Of a DNA stretch of 7,459 nt, positions 1-6,711 are shown one piece after another. The first letter of the stretch is position 1. Every line of letters starts with the position of its first letter. The position numbers and the translations under genes are program-made. The notes under the pieces are model-generated. The model was not told where the DNA came from. It ran no database searches and saw nothing but the letters and a program-made list of their open reading frames with translations. Source of the DNA: Bacteroidales bacterium (GTDB lineage: Bacteria; Bacteroidota; Bacteroidia; Bacteroidales; DYOH01); contig DAOVUO010000114.1 in NCBI GenBank assembly GCA_030632545.1, forward strand, positions 1 to 7,459. Reading direction: 5' to 3'.

Positions 1-40
1 CCTGACGAGGGTTCACTTAATTAAGTGAACCCTCGTCAGG
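1..40. repeat. Perfect 40-bp palindrome (20-bp arms, no spacer)
   Basis: Bases 1-20 are the exact reverse complement of bases 21-40, meeting at TTAA/TTAA in the centre. As RNA this would fold into a stem of about 18 bp closed by a 4-base AATT loop. The outer half of each arm is much more GC-rich than the surrounding DNA. No T-run follows on the right side, so it is not a canonical rightward intrinsic terminator; a leftward or bidirectional terminator cannot be judged because the left flank is missing. Other readings are paired ends of a mobile element, a protein-binding site, or a fold-back artefact at a contig edge. The sequence itself is certain; its role is unknown. Confidence 0.9.
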
Positions 41-229
41 ACTGATATGCTGAATGAGATGCTCTTGTCACTATGTTTGCGGATTTATGGATTAACAAAA
101 ACTCATTTTTCTTTTGATTTTTACTCACATCATAAAACAAATAAATGAACTGATTAACAGTGATTTGTGATTTCGTGAAGTAGAATTATATAATTTTTTT
201 CAAAAAAAACAAAAAAAGTGACTTTCCAT
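41..229. other. Non-coding stretch with no recognisable gene
   Basis: No convincing coding region is present here. The longest start-to-stop frame I noticed (47-148, 33 codons) has no recognisable motif. The right-hand part is A/T-tract rich: a T-run followed by A-runs at about 192-217, just upstream of the putative promoter at 230-260. It could act as an UP-element-like or curved segment, but that is only a suggestion. Confidence 0.5.
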
Positions 230-260
230 TAGGGGTAAATGAAATTCTTTTACATCATAA
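230..260 (+). promoter_or_regulatory. Putative alternative-sigma (ECF-type) promoter, copy 1
   Basis: TAGGGG (230-235), an 11-base spacer, then CTTTTACATCATAA (247-260). The same two blocks with the same 11-base spacing recur at 6637-6667 before the fecR-like gene, while the intervening bases differ. Two separated conserved blocks at fixed spacing, ending 26 bases before the start codon, suggest -35 and -10 elements. The housekeeping Bacteroidota pattern (TTTG and TAnnTTTG) is not seen here. Assignment to an ECF sigma factor is inferred from the co-occurrence with an anti-sigma gene. Confidence 0.6.
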
Positions 261-286
261 GCTTATAATAATCAAAATAAAAAATT

Positions 287-2359
287 ATGAAAAGAATTTT
301 TACTACACTTTTTTTAAGTTTACTTTTTGTTGGATTTACTTCAGCACAGAAAGATTTGCAAATTTTATTGGTACATGATGACGAGGATGCTACAACAACT
401 ACTGAAGCTGTTCAATCAGCAATTACTGCAGCAGGATATATTTATTGTAGTTATTATGATGCGGTAACTGATGGTGCACCAAGTGCTGCTCAATTAGAGC
501 CTTATGAGTTAGTTATCTGGAATACTGGGAAAAACTATCCTGCATCTCGCTTTTGGGATAAATCTAATGCTGACGCAGTAACTGCCAATGCTGATATGTT
601 GTCTTTTCTTGATAATGGTGGAATGCTATGGATAAGTGGACTGAATGTACTAGCTGATGCCAGCGGATCTGCACCTCAAACTTTTGCCGATGGAGATTTT
701 ATTTACAACTACCTTGGTATTGAAAGCTATGCTATACAGGCTAATTTGGCTTCAATGCTTGTTAAAGCTGATAATGGTATATGTACAGCCGATAATATAT
801 CATGGCAATGGGAAAGTATAAGTTATGTTGATCATGCAGTTCCTACAAGTACAGCAAAAGCTATATATACAAGTAGTACACACGTAGATACAGCTGTTAT
901 GGTATATAATGAGATAGCTGATGCTAAAATTCTCTCTGATTTTATTAGATGGGATGCTTTTTCTGATGATGATGCAAACGTGCGTAATGGAATAGTAACC
1001 GAAATATTAGATCATTTTAATGAATATTCTACTATTATTGTTTCAGATGTTACTTCTGTTGAAATTACCGGCGGAACAGAAATTACCGAAAACAGCGGTA
1101 CACTGCAATTAGATGTTACTATTTTACCTGATGATGCAACCCTTAAAACCGTAAGTTGGAGCATTGAAGATGGTTCTGTTTTTTCTACAATAAGCCAAAC
1201 TGGTTTACTTACAGCCAGCGGACTTGATTCTGGAAATGGTACTATTACAGTTAAAGTTAGCACAAAAGATGGAAGTGGAGTTTCGGGCACAACAACAATT
1301 ACTGTAAGCAACCAAACTTTGGGCGAAGGCTACAAAGTATTATTAGTAAACGATGATGCAAGAGATTACACAAAACACTTGAACATTGATACAGCCTTAA
1401 CAGCAGCAAATTATATCTACAAAATATTCGATGCAGCTGTAGAAGGCACAGCTCCAGGCAATGACTATTTATCAAATTTTGATTTTGTTATTTGGTATAC
1501 ATCTCGTGATGGTATGAATTTACATTTCTGGGATGTTTCTGATTCTGCTAATATTACATGTAATAGTGAATTAAAACAATATGCTGATAACGGTGGTGTT
1601 GTTTGGTTACAAGGTCGTGATGTATTTTACGACATTTGGTCTGGGTTTTCTGACGTAAATTCTATTGGCGATTCTATTATTCAAGGTTTTGAAGCAGGTG
1701 ATTTTGTTTATGATTATTTAGGTGTTAAATCTTATGTAGCTCAGTCACATGTAGACGAAACTTCTGGAACTTTTGACGGCCTTGAGCAAATAGATATTAC
1801 CGAAACAAACGAGATAACCACTTTAAATCCAATAACATGGATTTACAACGAACTTCATTATGCTGATGCATTAGAAGCAACAGAGAATGCAATACCATTA
1901 TACTACATGGGGCCTGAAACTTATGATTTTGCTCTTTATTATGCAATGATTTATAATAAAAATGGCGATGCTCAATTCATTACAAATGGGTTTGACCCTT
2001 CGGAAATAGATACTCAGGAAAATATTAATACTCACATCTCTGAAGTAATTGATTATTTTGAAGCTAAAAGTAACGAAACAGGTATTTTTACAAAGGAAGC
2101 TAATACTTTTGATGTAAATATCTATCCTAATCCAGCTAATAATCAAATTTCGCTAAGTTATACATTTGATAAAGTTGAAAATGTTAGAATTCAAATTACT
2201 GATTTATCAGGTAAAAAAATGTATGATAAATCAATGTTCTCAACAATTGGTATTCAAACAAAAACCTTAGATGTTTCAAATATATCTAATGGTATTTATA
2301 ATATCAATATAAGTTCTAATTCAACTAATTACAACCAACGACTGGTTATAATTAAATAA
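287..2359 (+). CDS. T9SS-exported protein with two amidotransferase-like domains flanking an Ig-like domain
   Basis: The protein has 690 residues. Residues 1-20 form a signal peptide (basic start, hydrophobic core, TSA before Gln21). Residues about 24-248 form an alpha/beta domain starting ILLVHDDED, with ELVIWNTG, FLDNGG and LWISG strand/turn motifs. Residues about 252-342 look like a Big_2-type bacterial Ig domain (VTSVEITGG, LPDDAT, VSWS, GLLTASG). Residues about 348-592 repeat the first domain (VLLVNDDARD, FVIWYTS, YADNGG, VWLQG, and GDFVYDYLGV matching GDFIYNYLGI). Residues about 607-690 are a T9SS type A sorting domain (NIYPNPANNQ, ITDLSGK, NGIYNI). The duplicated domain resembles the class I glutamine-amidotransferase-like fold found in secreted Bacteroidota proteins. 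The position corresponding to the nucleophile elbow has Ser-Gly or Gln-Gly without Cys, so enzymatic activity is doubtful and a binding or structural role at the cell surface is more likely. The ATG at 287 is chosen because it begins the signal peptide. The gene has its own putative promoter (230-260) and terminator (2373-2403), so it is probably monocistronic. The exact function is unknown. Confidence 0.9.
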   Translation: MKRIFTTLFLSLLFVGFTSAQKDLQILLVHDDEDATTTTEAVQSAITAAGYIYCSYYDAVTDGAPSAAQLEPYELVIWNTGKNYPASRFWDKSNADAVTANADMLSFLDNGGMLWISGLNVLADASGSAPQTFADGDFIYNYLGIESYAIQANLASMLVKADNGICTADNISWQWESISYVDHAVPTSTAKAIYTSSTHVDTAVMVYNEIADAKILSDFIRWDAFSDDDANVRNGIVTEILDHFNEYSTIIVSDVTSVEITGGTEITENSGTLQLDVTILPDDATLKTVSWSIEDGSVFSTISQTGLLTASGLDSGNGTITVKVSTKDGSGVSGTTTITVSNQTLGEGYKVLLVNDDARDYTKHLNIDTALTAANYIYKIFDAAVEGTAPGNDYLSNFDFVIWYTSRDGMNLHFWDVSDSANITCNSELKQYADNGGVVWLQGRDVFYDIWSGFSDVNSIGDSIIQGFEAGDFVYDYLGVKSYVAQSHVDETSGTFDGLEQIDITETNEITTLNPITWIYNELHYADALEATENAIPLYYMGPETYDFALYYAMIYNKNGDAQFITNGFDPSEIDTQENINTHISEVIDYFEAKSNETGIFTKEANTFDVNIYPNPANNQISLSYTFDKVENVRIQITDLSGKKMYDKSMFSTIGIQTKTLDVSNISNGIYNINISSNSTNYNQRLVIIK

Positions 2360-2372
2360 TACTATCTATATG

Positions 2373-2403
2373 AAGCCTGCATTAAAGTGCAGGCTTTTTT
2401 TTT
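2373..2403 (+). terminator. Intrinsic terminator after the 690-residue protein gene
   Basis: AAGCCTGCA (2373-2381) pairs perfectly with TGCAGGCTT (2388-2396) across a 6-base loop and runs into an uninterrupted T-tract (2395-2403). It lies 13 bases after the stop codon at 2357-2359, and separates this gene from the protease genes downstream. Confidence 0.95.
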
Positions 2404-2484
2404 AATTAAAACTACCAAACTTTTTTTCAAACATGGAAATTTAACTGTTTAGTTTAATATCATTAATTTAAAATTTTAAAAAAA

Positions 2485-2506
2485 TAGCATATATGGCTTT
2501 ATGCTA
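2485..2506. repeat. Small inverted repeat in the protease upstream region
   Basis: TAGCATA (2485-2491) and TATGCTA (2500-2506) are exact reverse complements separated by 8 bases, about 60 bases before the start of the 800-residue protease gene. It could be an operator or a weak hairpin; arms this short in AT-rich DNA can arise by chance. The rest of the 2404-2568 spacer shows no convincing promoter that I can name. A TTTG at 2537-2540 is the only loose match to a Bacteroidota -33 element, and it lacks a good -7 partner. Confidence 0.35.
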
Positions 2507-2568
2507 CAAATAGTTTAAACTCAAACAGAGCGTTTCTTTGACATTTTTAATAACTTAAACAATCAACT

Positions 2569-4971
2569 ATGAAAAAGATTTTTATCACTAGGTTTTTTGT
2601 ACTTTTTATGCTATTATCAGCAAGTACCTTAAGCTATGCTCAGATTGAACAACAAGAATTAACTGCTACTGCGGAGACATTTTTAAAAAAAAATCTTAAA
2701 AAATCATCGCAACAATTACAGATTAAGTCCATTAAAGACATTAAACATGAAAATAATCTTTACGCTCATGTTATTGAATTAAAACCGTATGGATTTATAG
2801 TCCTCTCTTCATCTAAAAAGCAATATCCAATTATAGCTTTTTCGGAAACCGACAACTTCGATTTTGAAGCCTCACCAGACAACATCTTTTTAAGCTTTCT
2901 TATTAACGACATGCAACATCAATTAGAATGTATTGCCGAAAACGAAGCAAAAAGCAAAGAAAAAATTGATAAAAACATTGAAACTTGGAATAAATTTGTT
3001 TCTGGGACTACTGTAACCCAAAAAACAACAGTACAATACGGACCACTTCTTCCTGATATTTGGGGTGGAGTAAACTGCTATAACCAAGATAGCGTAATGG
3101 TATATGTAGGTAACCACTACACACCTAGTCATTATTCTCCTGGATGTGTTGCAACATCATTTAGTCAAATATTAAATTATTATGAATGGCCTATACGTGG
3201 TACTGGTAGCCATACAAACTATGATAATATAGGAAATTCGGAAAGTACAAATTATGCCAATTTTGCAACTACTACATACGATTGGGATAATATGCTTGAT
3301 GAATATCAATATAAAGCATCTACAACAATTCAACAGCAAGCAATGGGACTACTTGTATATCAGTGTGGCACTGCTTTAGATATGAATTACGAAGATTATG
3401 GCTCAACTTCTCATATTAGTAGAGCTCCAGATGCATTAGTAAATTACTTTAGGATGCACGGACATTATGAGGATGATAGATGGAGTGATTTTTGGCCAAG
3501 ATTAAATGAAAATATTGAAGACGGTTTACCTGTACATTTAGGCATAGAAGCATACAACGGAGTAGGCCACGCTATTGTTTGTGATGGATATCAATATGAT
3601 GACCCAAATCACAAATACTATCACCTTAACATGGGATGGTGGGGAGCTTGTAATTCTTGGTACTTAATACAAGAAGACTGGTATGGTTGTGGTTATAACC
3701 AAGTTACTGGTGGTGTTTTCGACATTCATCCTAACCCAATGTTTACAGAAACAACACTTTCTGACAAGTCAACTAGTTTTACACTTAATTGGACTGTTAG
3801 TGCAAAACTAAATTGGGAATCATTTGAACTTGAACAAAGTTATAATGGTGGTGCATGGACTATTGTTTCTAGTGCAATAACATCAACTAGCTATAATATG
3901 TCTGTAGTAGATGCAGGTGGATATCAATACAGAGTAAGAGCAAAAATTAATGGTACATATTATTACGATTCATATTCAGAAGATATTACTGTTGCAGTTA
4001 AAAATGAAGGCGATATAACTATTCTTGATTTTGATGGTGATGATTCTTTTTTTACTTATGACAACTCTAGTAATAGCCTAGACGTATCAAATACATGGAC
4101 AATAGAAACTTGGGTTAATATAGACAATCATTCCAACGGAACATATCCTGTTATTATAGACAGAAGAACTGCTTTCTCACTATATTTAGTTGATGTTACT
4201 AATGGCGATTACGGAGTGCGTTTTGTTGCCAGAAGTAGTACAGGAAGCATAATAGCCTCTGTTCGTTCTGATGTTTCAGACCAGTATTTGTATTATGGTG
4301 ATTGGATACATATAGCTGTATCTCACGGAAATAACTCAACTACAATGTTTGTTAATGGAACAGAAGTTGAATCTTCTACAGATTTAGACTTTAATCTAAC
4401 AAGTACTAGCTATGCTCTTAATGTTGGTGCTAGATACTGGCGCAGATATGAAAGATTTATAGATGGAAAAATTGATGGAATTTGTATTTCTGAAAGTCAG
4501 AAATATACAAGCAATTTTGCTCCTGAAAGATTTGATTTATTTGATGTAACCACAGATATAAGACTTTTGCTTAAAATGGACGAAGGTTCTGGAAGTATTT
4601 TAACAGATGCTTCAGAAAATTTCGATGCAGTTATGCTTCGAAACTCACCTAATGATGCATCATGGATGTTTGAATCACTTGCTAAAAGTCAGGAAAATGA
4701 AAAACAACAAATTACAATAGAAGAAAACAAAGTTCAGTTTTCGGTTTATCCTAACCCTACAAGCTATAATGTTTACTGTGATTTATCAGGTTTTTCGGAA
4801 AATGTACATATAAAAATAATTGACCTAACCGGAAAAACTGTTTATAAAAAAGACTTCCATAGTGCAAACAATACGACACTACATGTAGAAAATTTACCTA
4901 ATGGAATTTATTCAGTAGTAGCTTATGATGGTAATACGATAAGAACAACAAAATTACTGATTACAAAATAA
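2569..4971 (+). CDS. Secreted C10-family (streptopain-like) cysteine protease with FN3, LamG and T9SS domains
   Basis: The protein has 800 residues. Residues 1-24 are a signal peptide (cleavage SYA before Gln25). Residues 25 to about 150 form a streptopain-type inhibitory prodomain, recognisable by the segment LYAHVIELKPYGFIVLSSS followed by PIIAFSE. Residues about 156-388 are the peptidase domain: catalytic Cys193 in SPGCVATSFSQIL, catalytic His334 in GVGHAIVCDGY, and Asn354 in HLNMGWWG. The Cys-His spacing of 141 is close to that of SpeB. Known family members are made as zymogens and cleave themselves to remove the prodomain. Residues about 395-478 look like a fibronectin III-like domain. 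Residues about 484-700 are a LamG/concanavalin-like module (TIETWVNID, WIHIAVSHG, MFVNGTEV, IDGKIDGICIS), probably binding glycan or protein. Residues 722-800 are a T9SS sorting domain (SVYPNPTS, IIDLTGK, NGIYSV). All key catalytic residues are present, so it is predicted active, acting outside the cell or on its surface. A paralogue follows directly downstream. Natural substrates cannot be inferred. Confidence 0.94.
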   Translation: MKKIFITRFFVLFMLLSASTLSYAQIEQQELTATAETFLKKNLKKSSQQLQIKSIKDIKHENNLYAHVIELKPYGFIVLSSSKKQYPIIAFSETDNFDFEASPDNIFLSFLINDMQHQLECIAENEAKSKEKIDKNIETWNKFVSGTTVTQKTTVQYGPLLPDIWGGVNCYNQDSVMVYVGNHYTPSHYSPGCVATSFSQILNYYEWPIRGTGSHTNYDNIGNSESTNYANFATTTYDWDNMLDEYQYKASTTIQQQAMGLLVYQCGTALDMNYEDYGSTSHISRAPDALVNYFRMHGHYEDDRWSDFWPRLNENIEDGLPVHLGIEAYNGVGHAIVCDGYQYDDPNHKYYHLNMGWWGACNSWYLIQEDWYGCGYNQVTGGVFDIHPNPMFTETTLSDKSTSFTLNWTVSAKLNWESFELEQSYNGGAWTIVSSAITSTSYNMSVVDAGGYQYRVRAKINGTYYYDSYSEDITVAVKNEGDITILDFDGDDSFFTYDNSSNSLDVSNTWTIETWVNIDNHSNGTYPVIIDRRTAFSLYLVDVTNGDYGVRFVARSSTGSIIASVRSDVSDQYLYYGDWIHIAVSHGNNSTTMFVNGTEVESSTDLDFNLTSTSYALNVGARYWRRYERFIDGKIDGICISESQKYTSNFAPERFDLFDVTTDIRLLLKMDEGSGSILTDASENFDAVMLRNSPNDASWMFESLAKSQENEKQQITIEENKVQFSVYPNPTSYNVYCDLSGFSENVHIKIIDLTGKTVYKKDFHSANNTTLHVENLPNGIYSVVAYDGNTIRTTKLLITK

Positions 4972-4981
4972 ATTAAACTTT

Positions 4982-5019
4982 AAAGTGGCATGGGCAAATT
5001 ATACCCATGCCACTTTTTT
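4982..5019 (+). terminator. Strong intrinsic terminator between the two protease genes
   Basis: The 13-base arm at 4982-4994 (AAAGTGGCATGGG) pairs perfectly with 5004-5016 (CCCATGCCACTTT) across a 9-base AT-rich loop, followed by a T-run to 5019. It begins 10 bases after the upstream stop codon, and its T-run ends only 6 bases before the next start codon at 5026. The short spacer is thus almost entirely terminator. See the findings for what this implies for expression of the second protease. Confidence 0.92.
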
Positions 5020-5025
5020 ATTCAG

Positions 5026-6627
5026 ATGAAAAAACATTTACTAATAATCCTTACTCTTTTTTTTGTAAATAATAACTATTCGCAAAACAATAATTTTATA
5101 AATGAAACACAATCAATAAAAAACTTCATTTCTGCAAATTCTTTTTATAAACAAAACAATAAGAAAATTAATCGTAAAGCTGTAGTGTCTGGCAACGACA
5201 CTTTATTTGCAATTTTCTATAATTCTGATTTCTTTATTGTTTATAGCAAGCAAAATAAGCTAAATCCAATTTTAGGCTATTCGTTCCAACATGGATTAAG
5301 CCAAGAGCAATTAATTGAACAAGAAAAATTTCTGAAATTAATGTTTGGAAATACAAAAAAAGCTAATTATACTACAAAAGAATATAAAAATACTACTAGC
5401 GAAACCCATGGGCCTTTACTAGAATCACTTTTTGGACAAACAAATTGTCGTAATTCATCAGGAAATATTATTAATGTAAGTAATTTATACACACCATATA
5501 ATTATGCAGTTGGTTGTGTTGCAATAAGCTTAGCAACTGCCTTACATCATTCAAAATGGCCAATTCATGGCACTGGCGAACATAGCTACACAGATTACAC
5601 TGGTTCTTCGCAAGGAACTTATAGTGCAAATTTTGAAGAAACATACTACAACTGGAATAATATTTTGAATAAATACAACTATCAGGAAACAAGTTCGGAA
5701 CAACGAGCAGCACTTGGAATATTAGCCTATCAGTCGGCAGTTGCAATTGATATGGAATTTGAAAGGACAGGTTCCACTTCAAATGTAAATAAAATACCAA
5801 ATGCTCTAATTAAATACTTTAAGCATTACGGCGAATATAAATCAAATACATCTGACCAGTTTTTCATTGATATTGATTCTATGATTATAAAAAACAGTGT
5901 AGTTCCTTTAGCAGTTTATGGTAATGGATACGGACATTCAATTGTATGTGATGGGTGGAAAACGGATGAGTCAAATACAAAATATTACCACCTCAATATG
6001 GGTTGGTGGGGAACTACAAACGGGTGGTATCAAATACAAAATAGTTTTAATGCTGGTGGTTACTCATCAGTTAGTGGTGGGGTTTTTAATATTGTGCCAA
6101 CACCCGACCTTGAAATAGAATACCAAGGTGAAATTTTTGCTATCAACTGGAAAACACCAAAAAATATTGAATTTTCGGGTTATGAATTACAAATAAAAAA
6201 AGGAAGAGCCAACTGGGCTACACTAGCAAATATAGATACAGATACAAGTTATACTGCCGAAAACGATGGCGAAACAAGTTATGCATTTAGAATAAAAATA
6301 AAATACAATAAATTTCCAACGATAGAAGCATGGTCAAATATGGTTGTTAAAGATAATACCAGCAATGCTATAGTTAGATCAAGCTTTTCAAAAACAATAA
6401 ATGTATATCCAAATCCTGCAAATGATATTCTAAATATAGAAAATATAAATATTGATGGTAAAATTGACATAAAAATAATTGATATCCTTGGAAAAAAACA
6501 AAAAGAATTAAGTTTATATGGGATAAACAGTGCTAGTATAAATATTAGTGACATAAACCAAGGTAGCTATATACTAACTATTTCAAATCATAAGTATAAG
6601 TATAGTCAAATATTTATAAAAAAATAA
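5026..6627 (+). CDS. Second secreted C10-family cysteine protease (shorter paralogue) with T9SS tail
   Basis: The protein has 533 residues from the ATG at 5026. An in-frame ATG at 4990 lies inside the terminator stem and would put 12 non-signal residues in front; starting at 5026 gives a clean signal peptide (MKKHLLIILTLFFV, cleavage near YSQ at about 20). Residues about 21-125 are a shortened prodomain (FAIFYNSDFFIVYS, NPILGYS). Residues about 128-358 are the peptidase domain: catalytic Cys164 in AVGCVAISLATAL, catalytic His304 in GYGHSIVCDGW, and Asn324 in HLNMGWWG, with Cys-His spacing of 140. Residues about 362-445 look like an FN3-like domain, and 458-533 are a T9SS type A sorting domain (NVYPNPANDI, IIDILGK, GSYILTI). 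It lacks the LamG module of its upstream neighbour. Catalytic residues are intact, but the sequence after the Cys is less like the family pattern (ATAL where the neighbour has SQIL). No promoter of its own is evident, and no terminator follows it. It was probably produced by tandem duplication and then diverged. Confidence 0.93.
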   Translation: MKKHLLIILTLFFVNNNYSQNNNFINETQSIKNFISANSFYKQNNKKINRKAVVSGNDTLFAIFYNSDFFIVYSKQNKLNPILGYSFQHGLSQEQLIEQEKFLKLMFGNTKKANYTTKEYKNTTSETHGPLLESLFGQTNCRNSSGNIINVSNLYTPYNYAVGCVAISLATALHHSKWPIHGTGEHSYTDYTGSSQGTYSANFEETYYNWNNILNKYNYQETSSEQRAALGILAYQSAVAIDMEFERTGSTSNVNKIPNALIKYFKHYGEYKSNTSDQFFIDIDSMIIKNSVVPLAVYGNGYGHSIVCDGWKTDESNTKYYHLNMGWWGTTNGWYQIQNSFNAGGYSSVSGGVFNIVPTPDLEIEYQGEIFAINWKTPKNIEFSGYELQIKKGRANWATLANIDTDTSYTAENDGETSYAFRIKIKYNKFPTIEAWSNMVVKDNTSNAIVRSSFSKTINVYPNPANDILNIENINIDGKIDIKIIDILGKKQKELSLYGINSASINISDINQGSYILTISNHKYKYSQIFIKK

Positions 6628-6636
6628 TTTATTCAA

Positions 6637-6667
6637 TAGGGGAATAAAATATACTTTTACATCATAA
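6637..6667 (+). promoter_or_regulatory. Putative alternative-sigma (ECF-type) promoter, copy 2, before fecR
   Basis: TAGGGG (6637-6642), an 11-base spacer, then CTTTTACATCATAA (6654-6667). Both blocks match the site at 230-260 base for base with the same spacing. The distance from its end to the fecR-like start codon is 44 bases. Its position ahead of an anti-sigma gene fits autoregulation by the cognate sigma factor, which is common for such systems; that function is inferred. A weak 7-bp inverted repeat (TTTATTC 6628-6634, GAATAAA 6642-6648) overlaps the left block. Confidence 0.6.
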
Positions 6668-6711
6668 AGTAAGAACAGTTATACAAAAAGACATTAAACG
6701 TTTTAGCATAA

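Noticed and set aside
127..135. A third ACATCATAA copy resembling the right block of the promoter motif
   Set aside because: It lacks TAGGGG at the required distance (a T-run sits there) and no gene starts nearby.
47..148. A 33-codon plus-strand frame after the palindrome
   Set aside because: No recognisable motif, no upstream signals, and a length easily reached by chance.
264..269. TATAAT hexamer before the 690-residue protein gene
   Set aside because: TATAAT is not the Bacteroidota housekeeping -7 element, has no matching upstream element at suitable spacing, and is expected by chance in such AT-rich DNA.
1061..1088. GAAATTACCG direct repeat, 18 bases apart
   Set aside because: It lies in-frame within the Ig-like domain and simply encodes two EIT tripeptides; a single short copy pair is not a repeat array.
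1012..1311. Open frame on the minus strand inside the first gene, and similar antisense frames at 1898-2146, 2923-3132, 5471-5800, 6279-6554 and 6729-6920
   Set aside because: Each is opposite a well-supported coding region with clear domains, and their translations show no family motifs.
4990..5025. Upstream in-frame ATG for the second protease
   Set aside because: It lies within the left arm of the intergenic terminator and adds residues that would spoil the signal peptide; the ATG at 5026 gives a standard one.
5918..6118. 66-codon plus-strand frame inside the second protease gene
   Set aside because: It overlaps the catalytic His/Asn region of the protease in another frame and is a shadow of it.
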